DNA from: Diadema setosum
Lineage: Eukaryota > Echinodermata > Echinoidea > Diadematoida > Diadematidae
Length of the DNA stretch: 64,000 bases
Direction of reading: 5' to 3'
Assembly (NCBI GenBank): GCA_033980235.1
Contig: CM067062.1
Location: 2,199,709-2,263,708, forward strand
Each line of letters opens with the position of its first letter. Position 1 is the first letter of the stretch. The notes below the pieces were generated by a model, which was not told the DNA's origin, did no database searches, and worked only from the letters and a program-made list of their open reading frames with translations. This document shows positions 1-13,999 of the stretch, one piece after another. A program made the translations under genes and the position numbers.

Positions 1-66
1 CTGGCGCATTATAAGTATCCTGTATTATTATTATCATATGATATGATATGATATGATATGATAAAG
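1..66. repeat. ATT/ATGAT-rich tail and edge of a further repeat
   Basis: ATTATTATTATC is followed by five ATGAT-type units. The outermost bases (CTGGCGCATTATAAG) resemble the GCGC...TATA tail of the local SINEs, so the element probably continues off the window. Confidence 0.45.
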
Positions 67-69
67 AGA

Positions 70-312
70 TGATAATAATAAGGACTTCTTTACCCAGGGT
101 AGCCTCTTCAGTGTTTCCACTGCTCTGCCAGAGGGCCCTGACATTATTATTACCCTAGCGTTGCCAGGTACCCATTTCATATACACCTGGGTCGAGAGGG
201 ACATGGTGGGTGAGACCATCTTGTCCAATTACGTAAGCACTGGCCGGTAATCGAACTTGGGTCCTCCGATTGGAGTCAGGAGTTTTATATCCACTGTGCC
301 ACAGCGCCCCCT
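70..312 (-). mobile_element. tRNA-derived SINE, minus strand
   Basis: On the minus strand the head near 312 carries box A-like GTGGCACAGTGGATA (complement of 288-302) and box B-like AAGTTCGATTACC (complement of 246-258), the RNA polymerase III promoter of a tRNA-derived SINE. The body contains ATGGGTACCTGG, also present as ATGGGTACCCGG in the SINE at 62328, and it ends in an ATT/ATC-rich tail. The short ORF at 34-228 is a translation of this element. Confidence 0.75.
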
Positions 313-2378
313 ACTATAATCAGTCTCCCTCTTTTGCTACGAGCCAATAACAAACTAGCCTGATTGCTGAACCCATCGAATCCAGAGACATGATTGCTGC
401 AGACGTTATCACCTTCTCATTATTAAATTGGCAACTCTGAATTTCACAGCATATCTTATAATGGAGAGAAGATTATCAAACATAGTTTAAAAAGTTAAAT
501 CTGCAACGAATAAAAAAAGCAGTATGATACTATGTTAGGTGGAACATGCTATTATCTTGACATTTGTAATATTATAAAGATGTATGTTGTTGCGAAATGA
601 AAATAAAACAGGAATGAATGAGTGAATGAATGAACGAATGAATGAATGAATGAATGAATGAATGAAAGCACAGAAGCTTTGAATTACTAAAGTACGTTGA
701 CTTGGAAATATTCAGTTTTAAATTTAGAGGTTTGAAAGATGTTGAAAATTGTGCATTTAAATTATACAGTCATTGGACTTTATACATATACATCTATATA
801 ATTGCCTATATGAACCTTTTGAAATCATCACAAGTGAATAGAAAAATTAATGACTGAGAGATACAACACCAAACTATACACCAGAATGTGGACTTTGCCG
901 TTTAGCTGCAATGTCATGTTACACGTGTATAAGCGTTTTCTCTCATTACGATTTGAAGGAAGGAGGAAAAAAGAAAAGACCGAGGGATTGAGAATCGCCT
1001 GTTCAAGTACATAGTAACCATTGTAACACTCAAACAACAAAATCAAAATTACCAAAAGACGAATAGGGCAGTCTAATTTCGTAAATACACTTCGGAGATT
1101 ATTATTATTTTTTTTTTGTGGTTTAAACAGTTGCCAATATTTTGTTTGTATGCAAATATTTCTTAAAACCGCTATAATATTACACGTATTCAAAGAATAC
1201 CATATACCTGGTAGGCAGTTCAAGGCGAACCCATTAATGCAAAACTCAAACGCAGCAAGAAAGTGACACAATGAATTGAAGTTTTAATTGATATAATTGC
1301 TTTCCTTCGGTTGTAGCATTAATATAAACGCCGTGTTGTCTAGTGGCAGATGTCAGTACGTCATAATCAGGTTAGCGGTGCCTGCATTAACGCCTGTATG
1401 CACTTCACGTCAAGCGTATGTTACTCAGTGTTATGAAAAGTCGTCTAAAGTTCACCGAAAGAAGTAGAAAAAAAAACTTAACATGTATTCATCCTGTGGG
1501 ATGTGGAATTTTTGCGAAAATATACCCACTACTTCATTACATGAAAACACATTTGATTACATTAATTATATAATATAGTATTCTCTGACTTAAATTTTGA
1601 TAAAGCAGGATAGATTGAAGTATGGCATTACCATGTTATGTCGTCATTACCTTTTCGACAAAAGAGAACGATGAAGCAATAAGTTGTCGCCTAAACCTCC
1701 TTAAGTAGGTTGGAAGAACTCTGGAGTATAATTCATGTATTATTACTCATTTCATCAAGACATGAAGTAGCTTGACCAGGACTACATATATCAAGACAAC
1801 ATATTGCAGCGCGAGCTCATGGGTTTTGAAGCTGTTAAGGCATGCAGGGGGGGGGGGAATCGTATTAAACAACATTTCAAATTGATGGGCTCATACTAGG
1901 ATCATATTCAAATCCATCCAGTGTCTTTTGTAGTTTTGTAGGTATTCAAAAACATGTCATTATTTTCATCTGCGCGTTTACCACTAACAAATTACTCTCT
2001 GGACGGATGAATTTATAAGTTCTTAAAGTCGATTATTCACGTGACTGTTTGACACTACTGCACATCATGCGTGCCCATTACCAGCACTGGCTGAAAATAC
2101 CTTTTTGATTCAGGATACTGAAATATGACATCGCTGCGCATAGATACACACACGATTCAATACAAACAATCCAAAATGCACTATACGACCTCTTCTTAGA
2201 ATAGTCTGCATCTCGGCCCTCCGCAAAATAGATTCTTTCGCGGGAAAAAAAAAAGTTCAGCCACCGGAGACGCCAGACATGCAAATAATGGCAAAAATCA
2301 AGGCACCCTTCGATTTTCAAAAGTATCGATAAGTTGTCACTGCAAAGAGGAAAAAAAAAATGCTCTCATGAGAGAAAG
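313..2378. other. No gene supported
   Basis: The sequence is AT-rich, with a GAAT array (612-666) and an 11-base G run at 1847-1857. The open frame at 828-1271 on the minus strand has biased, non-coding-looking composition and no recognisable domain. Confidence 0.6.
612..666. repeat. (GAAT)n microsatellite
   Basis: About 13 tetranucleotide units with three single-base variants are visible directly. Confidence 0.9.
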
Positions 2379-2380
2379 AG

Positions 2381-2432
<52 letters not shown>

Positions 2433-2461
2433 TGCACCAAAGACATAAAGAAGAGACAGAG

Positions 2462-2510
<49 letters not shown>
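2379..2510. repeat. (GATA)n plus (GA)n compound microsatellite
   Basis: A GATA block at 2379-2400 is followed by two GA blocks (2401-2429 and 2466-2506) separated by a short unique spacer. The long Ser/Leu ORFs on the minus strand here are artefacts of the CT repeat. Confidence 0.9.
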
Positions 2511-5329
2511 AAGTGCATTATCTTTGTAAAAAAGGGGATGGCGGCGCTGCCAGGATATTTGTTGTTGGATCTGTAGCAAAAATAGCTGAATGATGACTGA
2601 GAAAGAAGCTGGTTTGCCCATGTGCATTCAGAGTGTCTGCTTGTGTTCTGGGTTTCAGTGAGAAAAGGGTAACATGGTCTCCCTCCCGCTTTAAGCAACA
2701 TCATATTGACTTGAAGGTCATCGTGATTTTGTGCATCATTAGCACGAAATATGAGCCACTTTACGCAGCACTGAAAGAAGTAGGCGTTCATTTGTACGGA
2801 GATATCCACTCAGAATTAATGTACTTTCACATGATGCGATACTACAGGTAGACATTTAGTCAACATGATGTCCGGACGCTCCTTAACGAACATGTTCATC
2901 GAGACCTCTTTTTGTCAACACAGTTTGAATATCAAATACTTCGCACTTCGAAATTCACCAGCAAGTTTCTCTGAACAAAATACAACTAGAAGGCAAGTTT
3001 TTTCCCTCTAGGCTTTAACTTGGAGAATATAAATGCCCTATCCCGATCCAAAAGACATGTTAGAGACGGAGAAAGAAAGAGACTAACAGAGACATTTTCA
3101 TTGATATTGCTGCTAATTCTCTTCGTAATCTGCTTTGTGTGTATGTTGTTGTTGTTCGATTCGTCTGTACTTTGGTATTGTTGAATGATGGATTCATCCT
3201 AAAGTCCTGTAGGTCTTGTTTGGAAAGAGACTTGCTTGTTTGAGATGTTTGACTGACATGCTGTGGTACTTCAATATGTGGTTGGTGTTTTTTTTTTCAT
3301 AATGGCCAATTAACCAATCAAAGCAAAGGATAACTTTCAAAATTGTGAAAAGCTACGTTAAAATGGCGGTAAATTTAGACACTGTTAGAAAGAGCTATAC
3401 ATAGCAGCAACGTGAGTCGTGGTCCTTTAGATTGTGGTGTGCCCTCTTCCAATCAAGTCTCTCAGTATTGGAATGAAATAAGTGGAGGCATTTTAACCTT
3501 TCAGGCAATCAACCCCTTATATTTCTACCATTAGCGTGGAATTCTCTCCAGGTTCGGCTGGGGTAAATCCTGTCAGGTTCACCTTTAGCTCCTTTCGTCA
3601 CATAGTGCCTGTTGGTTGAGGTCAAACCGGTATACAAGGTAAGGTGTATTGGTGAATCTCATGCAGAAATAACCCTTGCGAGGAAATTTCACTTTTGTTA
3701 CTTTCTTTTTCTTCATATACATTAACGCCCTCCAAAAATTGCCTTAGAATTATTGTTATCGAATGTCAATATTCGGATTTCTTCAAACTTCTCTTGGAAA
3801 AAGTCCTTATTAGATGCTTCATGCATGTCTGTAGTTCTTTGTAAGTTATGTCAATACTTTAATTTTTTTTTTTTAGTTTGAAAGTACACATTGATAGTGG
3901 ATCGAGTCTCTGGTCGCTCTTCATCTCGGAAAGGTGAGTAGACGTAAAGGATGTAAAATTGTTTGTGGCTCAACAAATTAATCCATGAAAAGATTGAAAC
4001 TATGTATCAACTGGTCATCGCAAGGGGAAAATCCAAACACAATGAGTAAAGGAATTCACTTGATCGAATCGGTAATTAACTTATATTTTGGACAACCAGG
4101 AATCTCCAACGAGATTTTATTCAAATTCTATCGTGCGAGAAATAGTATAATCGTTTGCTGTCTAAATCTGTATTTTGGTGACTTTGATAAACACCTTGCA
4201 TACAGGGAAGTGTGTGCTTTTGATTTTCTGAGCAAACAAACACAACTCTTTCAAAATAGAATTACTTAAGGCATGATCACATTCACGAGTTTCCGTCAAT
4301 GCTACCCCCATCACAAAAGGAAAAAGAAATAGCTATTAAGTATATATACATATATCGTGTTTTGATAGCATCAGGTTGTCTTGCGGTTAATGTATCGAAT
4401 ACAAAGAAGAAATTGTCTCTGGAAATGCGGCAACAAAGCCACAGAAATATTAACAAAAAGTGCAAGTGCTTTATTGTGTCGGACTTCCGCCCTGTCGTGT
4501 CAAGAGCGCGTACAACAACTCGAGCCATTAGTTTTAACGGCAGCCATTATGCCGTGGCATACATTATGCACGCGCTAGATGGTGTGTCTTTATTCATTAT
4601 TCCCTGTCGTTTCTTGAACGTGTCCATTATTCCGTAAACCCTCTCGACGGCCATCTTGTTGGGGGTTTCAATTATGGACGCACTCACGTGCGCGGCATCA
4701 CTTTCCCTTGCGGTAGAAGCCGATCTCCTAAAATTGTTTTCATCCACACGCTAATTTAGATGTTGCATGCTGATGTTTGGATTTGACATTAACCCCTCGA
4801 ATCTTTAGGGGAAATTGCTAGAGACAATATCATATTCTCGTCATTAGACTGGCACCACTTGCTTTTCACTACGTATCTTCACTGGAGAAAGATTAGAGGC
4901 AACATATTAATTTCATTCATCAGAAAATCAAAAGGTTACAAAAATAAGTCATTTTGGAAAAGAACAGAAACTTCTTATAAGGTACGGTATAGTAGAATTT
5001 TGAAAATTCTGCAACACAAACAACTACAATGCAAAACAAAGTATACAAATCAAAATATATATATGTGTTGCTCATTCTTATCTTACGAACGACTGAAAAA
5101 TGAAAATATGTACGTATGTATGTATGTACACCAAACTGCAGAAATGTTGTTTGTGAGATCTTAAGGGTTAAAAAAGCAAGAGTGACGCAGGAGGTGGAGA
5201 GAGTGCAAGAGCATTGGAATCCATCTTGCAAAACAACGAACGAAGACCCCATCCAGGACCAACGACCGGGTGAAGTCTCCGGGACGCGACCGGCTTGCGT
5301 AAACAGAAGTCCTCTGTCAATCTTTACCG

Positions 5330-5331
<2 letters not shown>
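2511..5331. other. No gene supported
   Basis: Only short, unrelated open frames are present. No domain, tRNA or repeat boundary was recognised. Confidence 0.55.
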
Positions 5332-5367
<36 letters not shown>

Positions 5368-5392
5368 TAGATAGATAGATAGATAGATGGAT
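5332..5392. repeat. (GA)n(GATA)n microsatellite
   Basis: An uninterrupted GA run passes into six GATA-type units. Confidence 0.9.
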
Positions 5393-5668
5393 GGACGGAG
5401 AGAGAGGCGTTACCCTGGTGTCTTTTTCAAAAAAGCAAACACGAAGCGGCTTAACATAACGAGGGGCTTTTGATCACGCAAAGGTCATGACAATAGGTTA
5501 CCTCCTTTCTGGATACAAACTGGCGATCCACGGTTTGTGAGAATGGCTATCTAAGCAAGATGTGAAGATATTCCAGGATCAGCCATTTCTACAACCTCAT
5601 CATGAAGTTGATGTGGAATTTTTCTTATTGAATTCTTTGGTTCAAAGGAATGTGATATACAATCAGCG

Positions 5669-5670
<2 letters not shown>

Positions 5671-5763
<93 letters not shown>
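5671..5763. repeat. (AC)22(AT)24 compound microsatellite
   Basis: An AC run (5671-5714) abuts an AT run (5715-5763) with no spacer. This gives the spurious His/Thr/Tyr/Ile ORFs on both strands. Confidence 0.95.
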
Positions 5764-5766
<3 letters not shown>

Positions 5767-7859
5767 CAACAGTTATATGTGGACAGAGAGAGAAAAAACG
5801 ATGAAGGATGTACAAAGTTCATTAACAAGTGAACCCACTTAATTTCAACATTCCTTTCTAAATCCGAGTGGAAATATGCTAAAGATGAGGAAGAATTTTT
5901 TCGAGAATAATTTCACCTGACTACAATTACATTACTGCCTTGGCCTCCAAACCTAATTACTGTAACAGCGTCCAATCGATCGGTGTACCTAGCCCCTTCG
6001 GGACAAGATTTTTTTCCCCTAGGGCCAAGTTTTGGACCATCGCACATTGCTCATTGACTTCGTGTCACTATGTCCTTGAATTTCACGCTCTATTGCGAGT
6101 GTGTGTGGGCTGTAGTGGTTTTTCCGAGGAATTGAACACCCGCCATTTCAAATTTTTGGCGTGTTGAGGTTGTGGTTAGGTGGCTTGTCGTCTGCTGGAT
6201 TTGTCATGGATGTTCCTCCTGAGGTGATCAGGGGGAGAGAATCTCGTCAAGTATTTCTCAGTCGCAATTAGCAAACAGTGAATTAAAGGAATACCTTCAA
6301 ATCAAGTCACCAGCAACTTAGCGTTGGGTGTTTGTCATTGGTTTTGCTTTATCATCCGCCGTGTAGCACAATGAGCTTCATGCTAACATACAACCTAGGT
6401 TCACTGTCCTTTCCCGGGAGCGGAGCGTGATATACACAGATTGGAAAGAATTCATGTTCAACGTATCAATCAAAGCATTATTTATCAATCAATACTTGAC
6501 TAGACAGCGTTTGTTACCTATAGGTATAATTTTATTGATACCCACGAATGTATTCCGACATCCCTTATTACAGCCTTTGCGCACTTATTTTTGCATTTTT
6601 TTCCAAATCAATGATTTGTCGAAGAATCGGAGATTATGTTATAGCTTAGGATAAAAACAAAGAGACATTTCAATCAATACGTTGAGGGAAGTCTTGTTGC
6701 AATTTGTGTTTCATGATAAACTCCTATTGGAAAGTCAAAATAGTGCATGAAAGGATAAACAGTTCGGTCAATAAGAGAGCGCAATACCGCACGAGGCCCG
6801 ATCTTGTGTGTGATGTGAAATCTTGATCAAAAGTCCGGGTGAATGTCCTGTTCGGTGCATGTGCTGGACGAAAAATGCCGAAGAATTTCAGGAAGAAGAA
6901 TATTTCATTTTCCACCTTAGTTAGCATAATCTTATAGCCAAGAATGAGAATGACTTTCATCCTAATTCTTATTTTAGCAATAACTCTTTCTTCAGATAAC
7001 ATGCTTGTGGCAAATTGGGGGAACTGCTCTGCACGGAATACTTTTCTGGTTTCTATGTAAAGACGAGAGGAGTTACGCGAAATATGGTGTACTTGAAAGT
7101 GGAAACGTACACAGCCGTAAAAAAAAATAAAATAAAAAAGAAGTTCGTAAAGTTTAAGAAAGTTTGAAATATCGCATCCGAAACAGCGATGCATCAAAGA
7201 TGTTCAGTATATGGCATTGGTACAATGTGTTCTGAAATGATATCACAGAGAATAGAATGCCTTAAGACCAATGACATTGTGAAGTTCTTTTGGTACTAAT
7301 CGATCGAGTTAAGGAATACCCTAAGTCGGTCTCTTTCTTGACAAAATCAAAGAGTGACAAGAACTCAAAGCGTCACAAATTAAACTACATGTATTAAAAC
7401 CAAATGAAAACAAGACAAAACAACTTGAAACAAGGAAAAGGTGAGGGTCCGATCAAAAGGTCAGTGTATAGATTTCAAGTCACAAGGTAGTATGAGCTGA
7501 GATGGTATGATACGTTTGGCGGCGACCGACTTATACCTCTGAGAGCAAGCCTAATGAAGGAAGCAACAGGCATCTGTCTTGCATTCAACGCGGAGAGCCG
7601 CCACGTATACAGTAATCGATCGAGCACTCGTAAAAGTCTCTCTCTATCTTTCTCCCTCTCTTTCTATCTCTATATCTCCATCTTTCTCCTTTTCTCTCCC
7701 AGGAAGCAGCCCGTCGATTGATCAAGGTGCCAAACTAAGAGCGGACGGCCGGAGGTGGATCCGGACTCCATGAATAGTAATAACTCGTCTCTCCCCCAGC
7801 TTCTGTCCTAACTTATATCCAGGGTGAAATCAGAATCTGCTGCGGTTTCATATCAAGAC
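5764..7859. other. No gene supported
   Basis: The longest frame (6724-7197, minus, 157 codons) has no recognisable domain and AT-rich codons. It is most simply chance. Confidence 0.5.
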
Positions 7860-7920
7860 TTTCTTCTTCTTCTTCTCCTTCTTCTTCTTCTTCTTCTTCT
7901 TCTTCATTAACATCTCCTCA

Positions 7921-7955
<35 letters not shown>
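7860..7955. repeat. (TTC)n then (GA)n microsatellites
   Basis: A TTC array (7860-7905) and a GA array (7922-7955) are separated by 16 bases. Confidence 0.9.
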
Positions 7956-7959
<4 letters not shown>

Positions 7960-10740
7960 CAGAGAGAAAGAAAGGAAGAAGAACAAATAACGTTTCCTTA
8001 TATATACTGCTAATGGATAGAGCTTTCATTCAAAAAGATTGATAATGTTGTTGTCGGAATTATGTTGTTGGTTACAAAAATTCATGCCGTCAAGATATGG
8101 TGGAAATAAGTTACCTGCTCCTTTTTGCCTAGGCTTGTTTCTTGTGGAAATAATGGAGAATAATCCGGGGGGAGAAGTTGAATCGATTTAGAGAACTTTA
8201 TTCACAGTGTTCATATACATATTTCCATCGAAGCCTTTACGACGAGTGATTTTTAGCGCCTGAAGTTGTAGTAGTACGCGCTCGGTGACCACATGATATT
8301 GTCAGCAACGTTTTCTGCAAATGTAGAACTGGCCCAGTGACCTCAGAATGAAACCCCAGCATTTTAGTGGCAAAAAAAAAGAGGTAAAGTCGGGCTCCGT
8401 GTCATCGTATTAGTCAAGGTTTTTATGTTAAGTATGTTCGCAGAATATCATATCATCTTTATATAATATAGATAAAGAGTATAATCGCAAAACATGTAAA
8501 GACCATTCTTGCTTATTTGATGTATTTACAATTAAACTTGATAAAGAACAAAGACAATGAAAAGAGCATATTGGTTGTTTCTTTTTAATCACAGCTTCAA
8601 GAATATTCCTTAATTAATACACCTCCACTGAGTTATTAGAAATGTATTATTTTTCTCTGTCTGATCATGGACTTACTTTTAAATGCTTACAAATGGCGCT
8701 TGACCTATTTTGCGATTCATTTTCATATACATAATATGGAGCAGATGAGATGATTGATAACAGCAACATCTGTCGCATTACCATCTCTTTGTTTTTTATT
8801 CTGACTTATATACAGAGTTTAGATGTGCTATATCTCTCTTCGAAGTGATAATCAGACAGTGATGACAACAATGTTACTTATGCCCGGGAGGTTCGGATAT
8901 CCCATATGGGAGGTGCATGAATAATGAAGTAACACCCCGGAGGCAGACCTACTTTATCGAAGCTCTAGGCGTCTATATACCACCTATCCCCCCTCACCCT
9001 TCCCCAGCCAGCCTCCTCCTCATCTCCCACCCTCCAGCCCTCCCAATCATCCACATCGCCACCAACCAACAACAACCTCACTACCCTATACCCCCATGCC
9101 TCCTCTACTTTTCTACTTCATCTTTACCTACATCACAAATTGATAACATCGTACCACTATCCCCGCTCGAGAGAAAATCTCAAATGCAAATCCATTGTCT
9201 TTTCCGGGGATCTTGCACCAAACCTCGTGCCCGCGAATCCGCCGGAAAAAATCTCGTGTTTACAGACGCTTCCTCTCCGCTATCGTCATATTACTCCGGC
9301 TGATAAATGATTGAACAAGCCGATAAGCAATGTTTAGATCAATCACGTTGCGCCTCCTACATCCAAATCGACCTCAAAAAGGACGCAAATCTCTCCCAGG
9401 GAACCACAAGGTTATGAGGTTAACAGGAGAATGACGGAATTAATTCATCGCGTCTGTCAGAAATGCGGGCGTCGGTCATTAATACAGTGGTACTAAAAAT
9501 GTCTGCCTCTGCATCGCTTATTCAGTAGTATCATGTTCAGTCTTCATACACTTGTTCTTTCGCCACATGACTTTTCTTTCTAATTCTAAATCCAATGTTG
9601 TTGTTTTTTTGATTAATAAACTTTATTTGAATTGTCACAGAAACAACAAAGCCTTTTTGTTTGTCTGCTACTTGAATCCAATTTGGAGATATCATCAAAC
9701 TTGAAACGCATCAAATCTGACATTTCTTCGTAGACTCGAGCTCGAGTTCCTTTTATTGCTTGACCCTGCTTGCACTTTACATCTTCAGCTCTGGATTGGA
9801 GGTTGCCGGAGAGGAGTCTAAAGGTGCTCTTTTCTTTTAAAGAAAGGATAAAAACAAGCAACAAACAAATTTCTTGTCTTCTGTACGAAGTCGAAACATC
9901 TCGGAAGCTATCTGTCATTATCAATCAGTATCTCTTGCGATGGAGAAAATGTCATCAACATATTTCAGCTTCTATCACTAGAAATGAAATTATTACTTCT
10001 CTCATCCAGTCATAATGATATTTTTCCCACACGGGTTAGTGATGTTTTTTTTTTTTAATAAGTGACTGTATTGACATGGAGATTTTATCTGTTTATGACT
10101 GATATCGAAAAGAGAACTTCTTAGAATCTTAATGACAAGTTGATATGGACATATCTGCATCATGCTTATTCGAAATTAATCTACGTAAAAGGATTATGTG
10201 TATCCAACAATGATAATGCTACCTTTTATTTCTGCTACCTTTTTTTGGTAGTTTTTTCTTTTATATTTACGAGGAACATTGCAATATGAGAATCGATGTT
10301 GAAAGTTGATGTCAGGTAACGCGCATATGTCATTGAATTCAGTAAGTGTCTAGCTATTTCAAGAGAAGGGACCATAACAAAGAATCACGTCAGGCGTTTT
10401 GGGGGACATTATTTTCCACGCGATTCCACTGCCAGAAATAAAGTTGTATCAATCCACCTCCTGTCCTGTTCCGCTCCACCTCCCCCCCCCCCTCCCTTCC
10501 CCCGTCCTCCCCCACCTCCCTCCGGCCATTCACAAAGATGGTGCTGCAGTGATTGTTGACACAAGAAGAAACCCTATCCGGTATTGACAATGCAAATGAA
10601 GTGGATGTGATACCTTTCAGATGTTTTTACAATCGATACTTGTATGATTCACCTATATGAAGAGGCACACAGATGCAAAAATGTATCAATTCTAACAACG
10701 TCGAATGTGTCATTCGAGTACAAGAAATTGATTCACACAG
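7956..10740. other. No gene supported; C-rich tract inside
   Basis: About 8985-9120 is a strongly C-rich, G-poor stretch (CCC/CCT/CAC) which gives a Pro/Ser/Leu-rich ORF. A similar C-rich run occurs at 10478-10520. Neither shows coding motifs. Confidence 0.5.
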
Positions 10741-10743
10741 ACA

Positions 10744-10784
<41 letters not shown>

Positions 10785-10786
10785 AC

Positions 10787-10845
<59 letters not shown>

Positions 10846-10851
10846 TATATA
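10741..10851. repeat. (AC)n(AT)n compound microsatellite
   Basis: This has the same AC-to-AT architecture as 5671-5763, with a few interruptions. Confidence 0.95.
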
Positions 10852-11003
10852 AAAATGTGACAGGCCGAAAGCTCGACTGATTTACAAGGGAGACTCAAGA
10901 TGGAGAGCAACGTCCGCCTCAGTCGAATTTCTTTCAGTATAATAATGCTACCCACAATGAGGCACCGCGTACGTTTGGGAAGGGAATTATCTCTCGCACT
11001 ATA

Positions 11004-11004
<1 letters not shown>

Positions 11005-11034
<30 letters not shown>

Positions 11035-11045
11035 TATATATATAT
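11005..11045. repeat. (TA)n microsatellite
   Basis: About 20 TA units with one G interruption, read directly. Confidence 0.9.
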
Positions 11046-12145
11046 TATACGTGTCTGCAGAGAGACAGAGAGATAGATACTGATGGGAAAGATTTCTCTT
11101 TGTACCGACTTTCTTTAAATTGTTATATATAATCACTTTCAATGTAGGTATATAACCGATACTGACCTGCTGACCTTTGCAAGGCAAAAGATCAAAGCTT
11201 ACAGCCTTTTTCCACTTCTTCAAAGCTGTCATGAAAATTAAAATGCACTGATTTTCTTTCTTTCTAGGCAAAATCTTATACTGATGGACTACTTCAGCAC
11301 ACTATCGGTCACAAGCATAGTTCAGTATAATCATCTTACAGTGGTCTTACACTTGAGCTGTCGTGCACTAAGCAAGACGACGCAACTTTTGTTTGAGAAA
11401 TAAAACAGTCACAGTAAATGGCGATTGTACGTAGGTAAAATGGGAAGTAATAGGGGCACTCCACTTTAGGGCTGGAGACTGATTAAACCATAAGTTTGGA
11501 GAAGGGGGAAGTCAATGACATTTTCAGCGCGCCTACCGACTTTCGATATATTAGTTTTCCAGCTCCGCGGTGCAATACCCACGGAATACCCACTTCAGTC
11601 GTCTGCTCTGATGAATTTCCAAGACGCATGCAAATTGACAGTTGGAACCAGCAAATGCCATCCACGCCAAGCTTAGGTTGCCTCGGCGACTTTCGGCTGT
11701 CTATTGCCTTGCGCAATTTCTCACTTTATTGAGAGAAACTTCTTGATATTTCAAAGACGATGGTGGATGGACTGCGCGGTGTAAGCTTGTCGCGGTTTTA
11801 TGCTAACTGCTGAGGCCCATTTGTGTTTGGATTGTTTTGTAGCTGGTCTTCTCATAGCCTTAACACTTATAGTACATGGGGGAGGGGGGGGGGGGAATGT
11901 TGTTCTCTGAAAAGGGAGAATTTCCAAAGAGACAAAATATCAAGTGTAATCAATTAAAGTTAATTGTCTCCGTCGAAACGTAAGATACAAGTAGGACTAC
12001 ATAATTATAGATAATTATTACTTGTATTGTATTGTGTGTGTCACAGCCGGTGAAAGCGTGTGATTGCTTGTTGGTCCAGTGTGACTCCTTGAATACAGAA
12101 CTCAGACAAAGTAAGCACAAAACACCATAATTCCGGAAATTATAA

Positions 12146-12158
12146 GCTTTATTTCCGG
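12146..12158 (-). terminator. Candidate AATAAA on the minus strand inside an inverted repeat
   Basis: Reading the minus strand, CCGGAAATAAAGCTTATAAT contains AATAAA about 350 bases after the TAA of the possible exon at 12507. It sits within a short palindrome (CCGGAAAT...ATTTCCGG). It would be the 3' end if that exon is real. Confidence 0.3.
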
Positions 12159-12506
12159 TCTTTCAATCTAGATACAAATAAGGTGGTGGTACAAGAAACA
12201 AAACATCACACAGACACGTCACATACGCCCATGCACACAGTTCAGTCAATGCTTATCATGACACCTCAAACCTCACTCTAGCGACGTAATGCTTAAACGC
12301 CGGCTTCATATCAATCTCCTAACTATTCATAGCATAGAGAAAACTTAACAAACTTAATGCTTCGCAATATGGCCATGAATATTGCCTAAACTTTACTCCG
12401 GTTACTGATATGGTTTTGCATAAGCTTCTTTAATTAAACTCAACACTTGCAATAACTCGTCAGTTTATATTACCTGTGCGCACAGTTTATAATTGGGGTT
12501 TGATTA

Positions 12507-12710
12507 TTAACAGTCCAAAGTGCTTCTTTTGGGATAAACAAAACCTGGTATTGTCATGCTGAAGTTGTCTCCGTGATCGCCGAAGTCGAACGCGAAACAG
12601 TTCGCTGCGAAGACGGAGTGCAAGACCTCGTCGAAGGGACGGTTTCCAACTGGATGTGTAGTACACGGCGGGTTCCTTCCTTGTCCGAAGTGGCCCGAAC
12701 ACATTGTCAC
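12507..12710 (-). pseudogene. Possible decayed terminal coding exon, unknown family, minus strand
   Basis: The minus-strand frame reads CSGHFGQGRNPPCTTHPVGN, RPFDEVLHSVFAANCFAFDF and on to a TAA at 12507. Codons such as TTC GAC GAG GTC TTG CAC TCC GTC show the C/G-ending bias of the confirmed nAChR exons and contrast with the AT-rich surroundings. Directly upstream on the same strand a neighbouring frame also looks coding (VYVDNPCTPCKDNPSS), but it is joined only through a frame change and a stop near 12710. Decay, a missed splice or chance are all possible. The opposite strand is also open here (12573-12791, in codon register). No family is recognised. Confidence 0.3.
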
Positions 12711-13021
12711 GAGCTGGGGTTATCTTTGCACGGCGTGCACGGGTTGTCTACGTACACCCGAACGACCCAAGTTAACGCCATAGTTTGGTGACTAAAAACT
12801 GCCGGTATCCAACCTCATATCGTCTGCTCAAGCCTTTTCCAGCAGACCTTGCAGTCTAACTGCTGCCCCTGCAACTGCTGCATAGCCACTGAGGTTGCTT
12901 CTATGAAGCCAGTATGACATGTGGTTGTATTGCCCTTATGTATTAAATCAACTAACATTGTTATGTGCAAACACCTGTAGCTTCCCCAGCACAGTGCTGC
13001 TCCACACTGGCAGCCAGACAC

Positions 13022-13999
13022 TGTATGATTTCAGCAATGTATTGTTGCTAGGCCAGATTTCTATACACAGGAATGTTCTGTCCAGGTGTTCATAACTCCC
13101 TTTTGTCTGTCGGTAGCAGCCCAGATTCTTTGGTAGGGCGTAACAATAGCAATAGGAAAATCAGGGGAGAAATGACTTGTAACAGTGTGCTTGTAAAAAT
13201 CCGCTGAAAATCATTTAACCTAAATTTGTCTTTAAAGAAATAGATTATAGGAATTATTTTGACCGAAAGATATTGGGGTTATTATAATATTTGGGTAAAG
13301 TTCATACGCCAAAGATTGATGAATGATGTTTGCATGCATTTGACTCCTATTTTTTTATGTTGTAAAAACATCGACTAAGAACAAAAGAAATGACATCCTT
13401 TGCACTTTAGTAATTTTATCTACATTACAAATTAACTTCGTGAAAGAAATTACTATTGTTTTCATGACAGACACCTCAACAGATATGGGGTCAAAATCTG
13501 TTTGATATATCCTATATCTGTCTACTTATATTTATTAGTATGTATGTTTGTATACATTATGTATATGCATAATGTATATCCCTCTTATTTTCTCACTATC
13601 TATCTGTCCATCTATCTTTCTTTGGTTCTCTGGTTACACAAGATATGACGTAGGTGTGTTGTATAAGACGAAGAAAGGTGAAGCAAGAAAAAAGTTGTGA
13701 TTGCTATACAGCTTTTGTAATTGACTTTTGTAATTCCGCTTTTTATGTATCATAGTATAGCAATCACGTGATTAATGTTACTATGTACGGGAGGGGATGC
13801 ACCCTACAGGCGTTGCTTTTATGGCACTACACCATTTCCTGCATTTTGATATACTCAAAATGATTCGCAAACAAACAAATGATTCGCAAAATGATTCGTA
13901 AATTTGGAGGGGGGGGGGGGTTGTACATTGCAATGTTAATCTATGCACTTGTTTTTTGTAGGAATTTATATCAGTATGTTTCTGTTGGACATAAAAAAA
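13022..13999. other. No gene supported
   Basis: AT-rich sequence with a TATATGCATAATGTATA-type palindromic patch near 13555-13580 and a 12-base G run near 13908. Nothing coding was recognised. Confidence 0.5.

Noticed and set aside
6724..7197. 157-codon minus-strand ORF as a gene
   Set aside because: No domain, AT-rich codons and no supporting exon structure. A chance frame is likelier.
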